Source of the DNA: Hydrangea macrophylla
Taxonomy: Eukaryota > Streptophyta > Magnoliopsida > Cornales > Hydrangeaceae
Assembly: GCA_033977485.1 (NCBI GenBank)
Contig: CM066989.1
Span: 96,553,887-96,617,886, forward strand
DNA length: 64,000 nucleotides
Direction of reading: 5' to 3'
Position 1 is the stretch's first letter. Every line of letters starts with the position of its first letter. A model generated the notes under the pieces. It had not been told where the DNA came from. It ran no database searches and saw nothing but the letters and a program-made list of their open reading frames with translations. Shown piece after piece: positions 20,690 to 33,479 of this stretch. The translations under genes and the position numbers were made by a program.

Positions 20690-23002
20690 CAATGAAAGTG
20701 GTATTTAAAAAATTGACTCACCAAATGGCTTAGCACCTGAAGCCGCTATATATCAAGGGCCATGTAGAAGGAGTTCCAGTAAACAAAATTTTAGTCGATG
20801 GAGGTTCGACCATCAACATCATGCCTCAGGCCATGCTAAGGAGTCTATAGAAGTCTGAGGTAGATCTTATTCTGACCAAACTAAACGTATAAAGTTTCAT
20901 AGGCTGAATGTCAACAATTAAGGGGATCTTGCCTATGGAGCTAACGATAGGCAGTAAAACCATGATGGTTGTCATTTTGTGGTCAAAACCTCAGCCTCAT
21001 ACAATGCGTTGTTGGGCTGAGATTGGATTCACCCAAATTACTGCCTTCCCTCTACTCTACACCAACTTTAATTTTCTGGAACGACGATGATGTGGAGGTG
21101 GTCAGAGCAGACATAAGGCCATTTCAAGCACAAGTGCATTCAGCAGATGTACTCTTGTATGAGCAAAACACTAGGCCTGTCAAGCTTACTAGTCTTGATA
21201 AAGAAGGAAGGCCAAGCATGGCTACGTACATAAAAGAAACTGCCTCAAGTATCAAAGAGTATTATATGAATTCTAATCAGACTAAGATCGTATGGCCGAT
21301 GGAATTGGCTAGACAAGAAATGGTAGATGAATCATCAACTCCATAAGCTCTAAGGGAAGTTGGCATAGAAGGCCAGTTCAGCTAGGTTACAAGCCTTTGT
21401 GACCAACTAACGAATGCAGTTCGTTTAGAGGACCGTATCACTAACCTAGCAGATTGTATATTTAAATAAGAAGCCTTAAAAGAGGAAATGATCCAATTAG
21501 AAGAGTTATAAATGGCCCTGGTTAAATTGGATGATTTAAAAGCTAATGTCCAAGACCCACTCTTGGTGGTCAATCTGGGATTAGAGGGAGAGCATAAACC
21601 TATTTATGTTAGCTAATTATTGGAGTCCGACTTCCAGACCAGAATAATCAATGTGCTAAGGGAATATAGGAATTATTTTGCCTGGGACTACGACAAAATG
21701 CTAGGCCTGGCAAGGGAATTGGTGGAACATCGTCTGCCAGTTCGAGAAGGGTATAGGTCGTTCCAAGCAATCACCCAAGAAGATGTCTCCTAAAGTCACC
21801 TACAAGATAAAGGAGGAAATCGAAAGACTCCTTAAAACAGGATTTATCACAATCACTCGATACATGGAATGGCTATCTAATATGGTCCCCATGATAAAAA
21901 AGAATGGGAAGCTCAGAATTTACATCGACTTTAGGAATATAAATCTTACAACACCAAAGGATGAATGTCCTATGCATATGGCTGATCAGCTGATTTATTT
22001 GGCCTCAAAGCACCAAATCTTGTCTTTTATGAATGGACATTCAAGGTATAACCAGATTTTTATCGCCCTGGAGGATGTTACAAAGATAGCCTTCAGGTGT
22101 CCGGGGCAATCAGAACCTTTGAGTGGGTTGTCATGCCCTTTGGACTTAAGAACATGGGGGCAACTTACGAGAGAGCCATGAGCTCAATCTTCCACGATAT
22201 AATTGGTCACAACATGGAGGTTTACATTGATGATGTCATAGTTCAATATTAGAAAAAGACCGACCACCTTTTAGATCTCAAAAGGGTATTTGAGAGAATG
22301 AGGAAACACTAACTAAAGATAAACCCCCTCAAATGTGCTTTCGAGGTATCAGCAGGAAATTTTTGTTGGTTTCTAGTTCATCAATGAGGCATTGAAGTGG
22401 ACAAAAACAAAGCACGAGCAATCCAAAAAGCCAAGCCCCCTGCTAATAAGGAGTTACTCAGGCTCATGGGACATATCAAGTTCTTGAGAAGGTTCATTTC
22501 CAATTGTGCAAGAAGGACTCAGGTATGGTCACTATTGTTAAAAATCAAGACCATTGATGATTTTTGTTGGGAAGAACGCCATCATTTGGCATTTGAGGAA
22601 ATAAAGTGATATCTGTCCACACCACCAGTCATGACGCCTCCAAAGAAGGGGAGGAACTTGAAATTGTATATTTCGGACTCTAAGCATTCCATAGGAAGTA
22701 TGCTGGCTCCAAATAATGAGTCAGACATAGAACAGACCGCTTATTATTTAAGGAGGTTGTTAACTCCAATCGAGCAACGATACACGCCAATTGAGAGGCT
22801 ATACTTAGCTTTGTATTTTTCTTCCTAGAAATTAAGGGCATATATGTTGCCCGTGTTAACTTATGTTAATTGTCAAATGGAAGTAATTTAGTATACGCTA
22901 TCCATGCCTATTATGAAAGGCCGAATTGGGAAATGGGTCTTGGCACTCATGGAATTTTCGTTCCAATGCCAGTCTTAGAGATCTGTTAAGGGTCAGGCCA
23001 TA
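20690..23002 (+). pseudogene. protease, reverse transcriptase and RNase H remnant of element A
   Basis: The aspartic protease site is visible as LVDGGSTINIMP (about 20791-20826), the DGGS form seen in Tat elements. Reverse transcriptase follows at about 21780-22400: NGKLRIYIDFRNIN, a frameshift near 22180, then MPFGLKNMGATYERAM and the catalytic YIDD (codons 22223-22234). RNase H is at about 22600-22870 (LYISDSKHSIGSML, AYYLRRLLTPIEQRYTPIE). At least six stops or frameshifts break the frame. The sequence stops in the linker at GQAIAN, where element B inserted, and resumes at 56105. Confidence 0.85.
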
Positions 23003-23007
23003 GCCAA
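23003..23007. repeat. target duplication of element B, left copy
   Basis: GCCAA, matched with one mismatch by ACCAA at 56105-56109. The host reading frame GQAIAN|FLTDHP is restored when element B and one copy are removed. Confidence 0.75.
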
Positions 23008-25452
23008 TGTGGGTACCTGAACTAAGCTTGGGGCCTAGAAGGATTAAATCTCATGCTAACAGCCACGAGTGAGGTTCAGCACCCTTCATTAGCCTTTATC
23101 CGATCCGACTGATTTGGATTACTTATATTTTGGATTCCATGGGGCTTTTAATCCAACCTGAGGCAACAATCGATGCCCATGATCCATATCCGAGCCTACA
23201 CGAGTGAGTAATCCATGTATATCCCATAAGGCTAAATCTAGAGAGATCCTCACTAATAGAGTCGCCACTTGGTTTGATGAAGGGAACCAAGAAAACTAAA
23301 TCTATTATGTTCAATGGATAGAGAGCATCGCCCCATCATCACCAAAGAACTCGGTTCGGGGGTTAAGGTACGAGAGAGGAAGGAGCTAGATCGTGCTAAA
23401 ACACCCCTTCTCGCCCCATCGTGAGATGGGCTTCTACTCAGCTTTCAAGGTGTTTGACTAGTCATTATGAAGACCATTTCAATTACACTAATGCAATCCT
23501 AATTCAAGTCATAAAAAACTAATTAAAGAAAAGTGTGCAAGAAGCTAAGCAATTACATGCAATAGACGTGCTAAAATAGTAATTTGGGGACTTAACATTT
23601 TTCGATGCTCCCCTACGCATGCGAAAGGAAATAAAAATAAATTAAATGTGAAAATCGTACTCAAAACCCTAGAAAAACATGTATCCTAAGCACAAGTAAT
23701 CATGTAGGGAATTTATATCTGTGTTTTATCCACCTATGCATGCTTCTAGATGACCCTAAGAAAGCAGTAAATAAGAGGGATGCTAGAGAACTTACCCGGG
23801 ATTGCATGGATTTCCCAATTATCCTAATTAACCATGGTTAGGGCAATAACAACATAATATATAGGATAATCTCAGAATACCCCACTATTCTAGGCATGAA
23901 TAACATGTATGCATGTCCAAACATGACTACAGCGTGCAATAGTGTGTATGTGTAAGCTTAATTAAGATGTTATCCCTAGTATGGATAACCTACTATTCTA
24001 AGTGAGGATAGTGTGCAAGTGTATATATCTGTATGGATACGAATTAATTCATGAATTAAGCTAGTTATGAATTAACTACTATGCATGGATAAAATAGGGA
24101 TAGCATGGATAGCCTATTGTTCGAACTAATATGGATTACTATATGATTCCTATATGAATGCTCTAATTCTAGACTTGTAGATCCAATTAAGGCTTTGTTA
24201 TCTCTAGTGCCGGATATCCATGGATTAGATACCAACCCCACAGCTTCGGCTACCACAGTATTGGGGGTAGCTCTGCCTGGGATAACTCTACTTTAATGGA
24301 TACTACAAAGAAGGAAATTAAAACTATCCTAGAACTTCAAAGATCTAAAGCAATAAAAACGAAGAACGCGAAGAACAAACAAGAAATTCAACCTAGATCT
24401 AATAAAATAAAAATCAAAACAGGGAAACAAAGCAGAAAAACAAAGAAGGAGAGGGAGCTTACCACAAGAACATCCCTTAGAATACTTCTGCAAAGCTTCG
24501 CCGGCACTGCGGACTCCAAGAACCCTAAAAACTAAAAGTTTAAACTTTCCAAAGAACTTTGATTGCTTTGGATTCCTCCAAGGTGGTTTCCTTGAGCTCC
24601 CTAGTTCTCAGGATTTTTAGGTGTGTTGGATGGGGAGGGGATGACCCCCCTTTTATAGTTGGAGATATGGGTGAAAAAGCTTGTAGTTGAGCGAAGTGGA
24701 CAAAAGAAACACACTTTTGGGCATTTTCACGCAGATTAGTGTCAAATCAAGGGTCCAAAATACATCTAAAGTATCTGAGATCCATAGTGGCACTGAAGGC
24801 TTCCACATGGCAGTCTGAGAGTGCTACGTGGCACTCACCCTGAGAGCCAACTTGGCTCTCAGCCTGGACGTTGTGTTTTCACTCTAGACTTGTCGGATTT
24901 CGTTATCTCACCTCGGTTATCCTTTTTGGGCTTGTGATATACCGTTGGAAAGTTATGTGAGTTTGGTTTAAGATGTTTTTGGTCTCATTAAAAAAAATTT
25001 GTAGATTTTAATTTATGGTCAAAAGAGTAAGGCTGACTCCAAGATGGAGCAAACCTGTGAGGTGCAAAAAGGGTGAAAATTCTCCTAAGTGGTTTTTGGC
25101 CAATGTGAAGGCTTGGGTCACTAATTTAGCTTATTTTAGGACTATTTTGTAAAGGGAGTTCTCAGGATCCCACCCCGAGGTCCTGATTTTGCTTGGTAAA
25201 GGTAATTTTTTGTCATTTCATGTGAAAAAGCTCCCCTAAATTGGGTTTTTGCCTCTAATTTGGATTTTTAACGTACCTAAGTCTACCTAAAGGTTATTCT
25301 AACCCGAATATAACGTATCTCAAAGGCCATAGTACTCCACAGAGTTCTAATTTATAAAACAGACATTCCACAAATCCTGATTTTAATCATCGGGTTGTTC
25401 TTGAGGTGGGGTTCCTTCTGTCGAACGGATGAGCCAAAATACGGTGTCTACA
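23008..25452 (-). mobile_element. 3' LTR of element B
   Basis: 2,445 bp. On the minus strand it starts TGTAGACACCG and ends GGTACCCACA. It aligns over its length with the right LTR, except that the right one is split by the CACTA element. Its sequence CCCTAGTATGGATAACC at about 23970-23986 is the uninterrupted version of the CACTA insertion site. The small ORFs in it are incidental. Confidence 0.85.
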
Positions 25453-25468
25453 GTTTGCCCCTCTTTGA
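25453..25468 (-). promoter_or_regulatory. polypurine tract of element B
   Basis: Read on the minus strand, CAAAGAGGGGCAAAC directly precedes the 3' LTR start TGTAGACA. This is the second-strand priming site and fixes the element's minus orientation. Confidence 0.8.
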
Positions 25469-28400
25469 CAGAGCTTTGCAAGCAACGCTTGTCATAAAAA
25501 AATGTCAAAGCATGACTGACAACCTTTTAGTGAGTCTGAAAGACTTTAAGAAGAAAATCGAGAAAATCAACACATGCCAACAAGCACACAAAGAAAACCT
25601 CAAAAATTAAGTGGTCATGCTCAAAAGTGCTGCTTGCGAATTCATTTATAGGAAATTAGACCAACTATAGTTCAACGAGCACACCACATGGAAGCATTAA
25701 TTCAAGTAAAACCCAATGAATGATATGAGACTCAAACTAATGCTAATATACGAGATACTCGGGGATTGTTCTATCTAGAACTACGGATGATCACAACAGG
25801 GTGTCCTATCGCTGACGATTCAACGAGGGTGTCCTATCACCCATGAAGATTCAACAGGGAGTCCTACCATAGACGATTCAATGGGGTGTCCTATCATGGA
25901 TGATTCAATGGGGTGTTGCCTCAATCTAGAGGACTTTCACGACTTTGCCTCATCTTGAGGGCTTTACGACATCTCCGTGCGTAGCTCTTCGAGCTAGGTG
26001 GAGACAAATAGGTCTCCATAGCCACTTAAGGTGAACTGGACCTTAGATACCCAGTGATGACTAAGTTACGGTGAACATCACAAGCACTTGCCTCATCTTG
26101 AGGGCTTTACGATAACGGTTTGCCTCATCTTGAGGGCTTTACGACATCTCCGTATGTAGCTCTTTGCGCGAGCTAAGGAAGGAGGAAAATTTAGTTGTAG
26201 AACTCAAATTCATGGAGCCATTTAAGGTAACCCATGGGATACGATGCAACATGATGCAACTCTTCTGGGGAAAAGGTACTCGTGGAGTCTTTGAGGTAAA
26301 CCAGGAGCACTACACATGATTCAAGACTTCATTCAATTTGATTAGTGCGACAATGCGGGAGGCGATGCCGTGTAACTGGGATTCAATGTTCTTTCTAGAG
26401 AACAAACACGATATCACTTGACTAGGAAAGGATACCTCTGGAGCCGTCAGGGCCAACTAAGTGTACCGTACACAACTCAAAACTTGCTTGAACAGACGAA
26501 TGCAACAATGTGGGACCTTTAGCAATTAATGCCATGCAATGCTAAATGAGACTAACTGCTCTACTAGGGATTCACATGCATGCAAATGATATCTTATGAA
26601 AGTTTCCAAGCACTCAAAATCATGAAAAATTGATCAAAAATGCATAAAAAGAATCAAATCGGAGCCAACAATGGATCCGGAGACCAAACGGGGCAATATA
26701 GGGGCATAAATGCATAAATAGTAGAAAATTGGGTTGAGTGCCATGGTGGCACTGGGAGAGTGTCGTGCGGCACTCCGAGAAAGCCACCATGGCTCTTAGC
26801 CTCTATTTTAAGCATTTTGTTGTTCATTTGCTACCCATTCCAAAATTTGGTTGGATTCCCTCCAAACTTGTTCCTTTTTCTCCATTTTCACTCTCTAAAT
26901 CTTGGTCCTATCATCCTCACATTCAAATTTTATTTCAAAGATTCTTGTTTAGCATTTAAAAACCACTCATTAATCACTTAAAATCATATTAAGGATTATC
27001 ATTATGAAAATCAATCAATATAATGCAACGCAACGTAGAGCCAAAGAGGCGAACTTGTCTACTTGGGGAATGCAAGGATCAATGCGATGTATGACCTGAA
27101 GAAATGCTCAAAAGAATCCATATGCAAATGTAAGGATTGCCTGCTTATCAGTTAAATGCAATGTACAGCCAAAGGGGCGAACCACTCTCAAGAAAGCACA
27201 CAGTTGAGCAATTTAAGGCGAACAACGTGTGTGGTGCACAACTCAATAAGGATGTTCGTTAAGACCAATGTGCAAATATGGGGGTTGCTCGCTCAACAAT
27301 CAACACTTTTGTGGAGCCTGGAAGGCAAACTATTCTCAAAGATACGCACACAATCATAGAGCCATTTAAGGCAAAGAATGAATGTAGTGCATGTCTCAAC
27401 GATATTCGAATAAAGTGATCATGCAAATATGAGGGATGCTAACTTAACTATCAATAGCATGTAGAGCCTCTGATGGCCAACTACTCTTTAGAAGCACACC
27501 GTTGAGCTAAAAACGAGTGTGGTGCATGAAACTAAAATGAGTATGCAATGAAATCAGCATGCTATGCAAGGGACACCCGTTCATCTATAAAACCATGTAG
27601 AGCCAGTAAAGGCGAGCTACTCTTAAAAGGAAAACATTGTGGAGCCAGCAAAGGCGAACCACATTTGCGTTGCACAATCATTGTTATGGATATTAAATTT
27701 ATAAAATCCTGAGAGATGTGAACATTGCCCCTAGTTTAGACGTTCATGCTTGATGATGCAATAATGCTGTGAACACGACTCATTTCAGAGGCTCACGCGA
27801 ATGCTTATGGACTTCTTATTTACTCTTTTCCTTATACTTCAAATATTCTCAATCTATTGCTCACGATACACCCACAAGTCTATCAAACTCGCATTTAAAG
27901 CACAACTAAAGACAACCAAGTCGAATAACATATTTTTTTTATTTTCTTTTGACATAGTGTCTTACTACGAGTGATGTACCTTGCGTATGATCTAGATTAT
28001 TCTTTCATTATTCATCCAATTCTTTGAGATGAGACTTCATGCATAAATTCAAGGATTGGAAATTTTCCCTAATCATATTCGTAATCAACTCTTTACTCTC
28101 TCTGCATTACGACCTCAAACTTTCATTTCCAATCAAAGAGCAAAAATACGACTCCGTCTAAACTCACATGAAGACATCACCTCAGAATAACATTGCCCCT
28201 TCTTTATGACAAGAGACCTGGACATGGCTTGTCCCTTGTGTATGACAAGGGGTTGGGCTTGGCTGAACAAAGTGGCAGTAAGGGGCTTGCCCCTTATGTG
28301 TAAATCAATTAGCGATGAGTTCTTTCAGTAACCAAACTAAACCCACGGAGTGAAGGGCTTGTCTCTTGTATACGATTGGCATGAATTTTGGGATAAGGGC

Positions 28401-30041
28401 TTGCCCCTTATAGGAAAAGCAAAGTACACAAGCTAGATTGAAATCAAAGGATAGTCATCGACTAGAGATTCATCTGTCACATAATTTTGACTTTAAAGCT
28501 CATGATGGGGGCTTGCCCCTAGTATAAGGGAAAATGATTATAAGTCAATCGCTAAAACTGAACCTTTGAGAGGTTGCCTACATATCCCCTAGTGGGAATC
28601 AGCTCAAACGTAGTTCTAAACAAGAAAAGGGTTAGGACAAATATCATGATTGAGAAGCGGGGTTCGAATAAAGTCAAGACTCTAGAGATGAGGCTTAAGC
28701 ACAGGCAAGACCGAACCTTTTAAGAGGTTGCCTACGTATCCCCTAATGGGAATCAGGTCAAACGTAGTTCAACTATGGCATAAGACGTTTGATCCTAAGC
28801 ATAGTGATCTTTTGAATTTAATGCTAAGGTCAAACTAGTGCTCAGATCATTTCAAGATTAGGTCCATCTTAATAAGCACAGGTTCGATTATGGTATAACG
28901 CCTTCACCCTGTTTTCTTTTTTTCCTCTTTTTTCTTTTTCTCTTTTTTTCGCTCTAACTTTTGTCTAGGTACCCTTTTGGAGCCTTTTCTATTATTCTTT
29001 TTTCTGCTCTAACTTTTGCCTAGGTGTCCTTTCAGATTTTCAACCTAGCGAGCTTCATTTTCATTCTTTTTTTTTGCTCATCCATGCGAGTCAACTCTTC
29101 ATACCCCTCTTCTTATCAATATTTGTATCATCTAATCATATTTATCTCCAAATAATAAGGTGTATTTTCACTTCGAGTTTTTCACAATAGTCAATATCAA
29201 TCTATGGGTTCTTCATTTTCTCCCCTCTTCTTCTCCTTCTTCTTCTTTTTCTTCTTCTTCTTGTCATTCTCTATCTTTTTGCCTTCATCCACCCCTTTTA
29301 TTTTCTCCCTTTCTATTTCTTTTTTTTTTTCTCTAATTATTTCCTTTTCTTTTCCCTATTCTACCCTTATCTGAGTCCATAGGTTTTGGAAAGTAAGTAT
29401 TGACACGCTTACTTCTTTATTTCATTGATAACTTTAGAGGTTGAGAAGTTTTTCCGCATGGACAATTTTTCTTTTCCCTCTTTTCTTCTGTTCTTCTTTT
29501 TTTTTTTTCTTAGGCAAAGGCATTATACCACATGATCACCATACCTTTGAATAAATCTCACTCCTTAGTCTCAGCACCAATTTCAGTCTTATTTAACGAA
29601 AGATGGGATTTAATCCAGGTATGGAATAGAAAACAAATGGATCTGAAAGAAACTTGGGATTCATTTTGAGTATGCTTTTTAGAGCTTAGACATAAGTCTT
29701 TTTCGGTTCTTTGAATATAGTGACAACTTTTGGCTTTCATTTGGACTTTAGCAAAGACATAATGTAAGCACATTTTAGGATCTTTCTCAATACTCTAATT
29801 AATATATGAAGTCTCTTCATCATATCTTGGCTGATTCATTTTATCTTTAATCATCATGCAATCCACACACTCATGATTTGGTAGAATAGAATTAAAATGA
29901 AATTCTTTTTATTGATCAAAAGGAAGGACTGATACATTGCTCAAATCTTTCAATTTCTTGTTTTATTAAAATCAAAGACTAATAAAAAAAACTAGACTCA
30001 TGACCAAACACAACCATGGTCATTACAATATCCTAAATTGG

Positions 30042-30085
<44 letters not shown>

Positions 30086-30384
30086 GACATAACATGACAT
30101 GACATGACATGAACTCAATCTAAACTCAGACTTGTACTCTATCTTGACTCCATAGGTGTACCATAAGCAATCCTTCTTCCTTAAGTGGTCTGTTAGCATC
30201 CAAGCTTTAGAGTAGTTCCCAGCATCATTACTTCATTAGCATCCTCACAGCCATCCTTAAGTCCAAATCCCCCAAACAATAGTCTCATAGACACGTGGTC
30301 CACATTCTCTATCCAGTCATAGTCATCAATCTCAAGCCCTTTCTCAGGTTCAAACCATATTGAGTTGTTGGGAGACTCCCTATC
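25469..30384 (-). other. long noncoding internal region of element B with phrase repeats
   Basis: About 4.9 kb between the reduced gag and the 3' LTR where pol would be expected; I see no protease, RT, RNase H or integrase motif on either strand. It is filled with short recurring phrases: GTCCTATC and TTCAACAGGG (25794-25917), GCCTCATCTTGAGGGCTTTA (25943-26140), TGTAGAGCC followed by AAAGGCGAAC (about 26030-27665), GGGCTTGCCCCTTA (28197-28515), and CCTACRTATCCCC with TCAAACGTAGTTC (28568-28620 and 28728-28783). Pyrimidine-rich tracts lie at 28910-29500. Confidence 0.7.
30045..30082. repeat. (CT)n microsatellite
   Basis: Nearly pure CT repeat of about 38 bp, followed by four copies of ATGACATGAC-like sequence (about 30084-30112). 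Confidence 0.9.
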
Positions 30385-30514
30385 CTACCACTTGATTTCT
30401 TGCAACCCAAGGTCTAGTTCTTCCAACAAGAAGAGGTCTTCTTCATTATCATCTTCAAAATATCCATCATCTTCAAAGAAGTCTAATTTTTTTCCATGGC
30501 TCATACTATAAATT

Positions 30515-31303
30515 TTAGCACCTTTTGGGAGGATAACCACAGGTTCGTGTTTGGTTATTGGAATGATATATATATATGGACGGGTCATAGTTGGTTGGTT
30601 CAAGGCTTATAATGTTGATATGTTGAGGTGAGGGAGCAACATGGTGATTTGGTAATGGGTTTTGGTAGACATGTGTGTCAGTGGGAGGAGGTGCAATGAT
30701 CTTATTGTTAATAAGATTTTGGATTTTGTGGTGGAGTCTAATGCAACTATCGGTCTCATGGCCATATCCTTGGTGAAAGGTGCAGTATTTGGTAGGATCA
30801 TATCTAGTTGGAAGTGGATTAGGTGGCAGAGTGGGGTCTAGAGGTTTGAGATGTCCTCCGACAACAAGTTGCTCAAGGGCGGTGGATAGAGTCGTACCAA
30901 GCTTGGTAAAGGTCCTACGGTCATTATTTTGAGATGATGTTGTGTTGGAATTATAGCCAGGGTTTTGGTGGACATTGACATCGGGTTTGGTATGGTTGGT
31001 TGAATGATTCCTTCCCACAGGCTTCATTCGAGGCACATCTTCTTTCGCCATGATCCTTCCGTTTTTGAACACATCCTTGGGAATGCTAAGAGATCCTTCT
31101 AACCATAGGATATAATCACTGGGCCCATGTCTTGCCTCCATTATGCTCTCCAACCTATCTATCTTTTGTAGTTCATAGGATAGAAGGTTAACAGAGCCTG
31201 ACAATTCATCTAATTTCTTGCTGATTTGGGAGAGCATGTGACCTTGTTGTTCTACTATATTTTGGAGTGCATTGAAGCTTCCTTCCAGGTACTTCTGAGC
31301 CAT
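30515..31303 (-). CDS. reduced gag of element B (262 residues)
   Basis: The ORF starts at the ATG of MAQKYLEGS, 0.9 kb inside the primer binding site. Residues 1-55 look like an N-terminal coiled coil (LNIVEQQGHMLSQISKKLDEL-type heptads). The last third (about residues 150-215) has the gag C-terminal signature of Tat/Ogre-like elements: DPTKYCTFHQGYGHETDSC, a CX2HX4HX4C-type zinc-binding knuckle followed by IRLHHKIQNLI. The capsid core that normally lies between these parts, and all of pol, is missing. The frame is open, so an RNA-binding or packaging protein could still be made. The coding part is on the opposite strand to element A and Athila. Confidence 0.65.
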   Translation of the reverse strand: MAQKYLEGSFNALQNIVEQQGHMLSQISKKLDELSGSVNLLSYELQKIDRLESIMEARHGPSDYILWLEGSLSIPKDVFKNGRIMAKEDVPRMKPVGRNHSTNHTKPDVNVHQNPGYNSNTTSSQNNDRRTFTKLGTTLSTALEQLVVGGHLKPLDPTLPPNPLPTRYDPTKYCTFHQGYGHETDSCIRLHHKIQNLINNKIIAPPPTDTHVYQNPLPNHHVAPSPQHINIISLEPTNYDPSIYIYHSNNQTRTCGYPPKRC

Positions 31304-32224
31304 TGGACCAATCTTGATTTTCGAAATGATGGGAGAATTAGACCTAAAAAGGTGTGACCTTCTTATTTCTAAGAGCTCTGTTCACCTATCTCTCTACAAT
31401 TTTAAATTTTAAATTATGTTTTGATCTTAGAATGATTGTGCCCTTTTATGAATTTGAAAATATTTTCTATTTTTTTTCTTTTCAAAATTTTCTTATGACA
31501 TACATGATATGCAAAGCAAAATAACAACCTTATTCCTATTCACATAGCCATATAAGTCCTAATCGCATCATCGAGAATCCCTTCTTATCCCAGGGCCACC
31601 ATAATTAATGTCACCCTATCCATCCCAAGCTTTGGCATTTCATGTATGACAGGATTTACTATAGCTTAGGTTTAATCAGGGCTAACTCTAGCGAATATGA
31701 CACAAACAAGGTTATGACTCGTTGTCCTACAGGCTCATGATACATCTTCCCAGTATAACACATAAGTAAACCGTCCTCATGTCATGTGGCGAGCATATAA
31801 TATGGATAGAATGCCTTGGGCGTTAGACAGGGCTATGTATCACGTGTCGTATAGGCTTCCTTGTTATGTCAAGTAATCCCAAAGGGCAAATAAAGTGTGT
31901 GTGCGCACATTATCATATCAGGTCAAGCCCTAAAGGATTGGCTCTATGGCTACTATATGCATCAGGGTGGATAGAGTCAAAAAGGGTCCCCCAGCGAGAG
32001 TCCTATATACCCCCCATTACAGGGTTTGATGTGGTACATGGACTACTTTTTATACCGTTAGGTACATGCTATATGACAGGGAAGTCCTCTGCGGAGGGGA
32101 TCTGACAGGTTGCAGGCCCTCGGCTTTGGTCCTTCCAAGCTTCCTAAAACTAATGCACGTGCGATCCTCATAAGATTAAGTCAAATAACCTTGAAAGTTT
32201 TGGAGTCTAGCCCTCTTAGTTCTT

Positions 32225-32242
32225 TCCTTAGCAGAGTCGCCA
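32225..32242 (-). promoter_or_regulatory. primer binding site of element B
   Basis: On the minus strand TGGCGACTCTGCTAAGGA lies 2 bp after the 5' LTR end. From memory of tRNA sequences it fits the 3' end of a plant tRNA-Arg with about two mismatches, the primer class of Ogre/Tat elements. The tRNA assignment is an inference. Confidence 0.7.
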
Positions 32243-32244
32243 AT

Positions 32245-33245
32245 TGTGGGTACCCGAACAAAGCTTGGGGCCTAGAAGGATTAAGCCCGCTTGATTGTCC
32301 CATTTCAAATCTCATGCCAACAGCCCCGAGTGAGGTTCACCACCCTTCATTACCCTTTATCCAATCCAACCAATTCGGATTACTCATATTTTGGATTCTG
32401 TGGGGTTTTTTATCCAACCCGAGGCAACAATCGATGCCCATGATCCATATCTGAGGCTACACGAATGGCTAATCCATGAATATCCCACAAGGCTAATCAG
32501 AAGAGATCCTCACTAATAGAGTCGCCACTTGGTTTGATAAAGAAAACCAAGAAAACTAAATCCATCATGTCCAATGGATAGAGAGCACTGCCCCATCGTC
32601 ACCAAAGAACTCGATTTGGGGTTTAAGGTACGAGAGAGGAAGGTGCTAAATCGTGCTAACACACCCCCTCTCGCCCATCGTGAGATGGGCCTCTACTCAG
32701 CTTTCAAGGTGTTTGAATAGACATTATGAAGACCTTTTCAATTAAACTAATTCAATCCTAATTCAAGTTATAAATAACTATTTAAAGAAAATAGTGCAAG
32801 AATCTAAGCAATTACATGCAATGCACGTGCTAAAATAGTAATTTAGGGACTAGACGTATTACTATGCTCCCCTATGCGTGCGAAAGGAAATAAAAATGAC
32901 TTAAACGTGAAAATCGCACTCAAAACCCTAGAAAAACATGAATCCTAAGCACAAGTAATCATGCAGGGAATTTAAATCTGTGTTTTATCCACCTATGCAT
33001 GCTTCTAGGTGACCATAAGAAAGCCATAAAAAAGAGGGATGCTAGAGAACTTACCCGGGATAGCATATCATTCCCAATTATCCTAATTAGCCATGGTTAG
33101 GGCAATAACGTCAACATAACATATAGGATAATCTGAGAATACCCCACTATTCTAGGCATGGATAACATGCATGCATGTCCAAACATGACTACTACGTGCA
33201 ATAGTGTGCATGTGTAAGCTTAATTACGATGTTATCCCTAGTATA
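32245..33245 (-). mobile_element. 5' LTR of element B, part next to the primer site
   Basis: About 1.0 kb of the right LTR, beginning at TGTGGGTACCC and running to the CACTA insertion. Together with 54648-56104 it makes an LTR of about 2,458 bp. Relative to the left LTR it has an extra segment near 32282-32304 (AGCCCGCTTGATTGTCCCAT). Confidence 0.85.
33243..33245. repeat. CACTA target duplication, left copy
   Basis: ATA, matched by ATA at 54645-54647. Three-base duplications are the rule for CACTA elements. Confidence 0.8.
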
Positions 33246-33450
33246 CACTACACCATTTGGCCACTTTTGTAACACAGATGGTTTCGGTTTTCTAACGGTA
33301 ATTTACCGTTACTAATTGCCAACGGTAAATTTTCGTTAGAAATGAACAAATTCCGTTAGAAATGTTTAACAAGGGAAATTTTAAATTTTGTAACGGTTGT
33401 AAAAAATATAGTAACGGCAAATTACCGTTACAAATGTAGGGTAAAATAAT
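33246..33450 (+). repeat. left CACTA terminus and subterminal repeats
   Basis: Contains the terminal CACTACACCA and about six copies, in both orientations, of AACGGTAAATTACCGTTA or close variants (GTAACGG, TTCCGTTAGAAAT). In En/Spm such motifs are the binding sites of the TNPA protein near the ends; here that role is inferred from position. Confidence 0.8.
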
Positions 33451-33479
33451 TAAAAGATATAAAGGAAAAAAAAAAAAGA

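Noticed and set aside
26738..26981. Two overlapping frames of 73 codons in element B
   Set aside because: No family similarity, and they lie in a noncoding region that resembles part of the LTR.
28910..29500. Pyrimidine tract as a gene promoter or terminator
   Set aside because: Only simple T/C-rich sequence inside element B; no associated transcription unit is visible.
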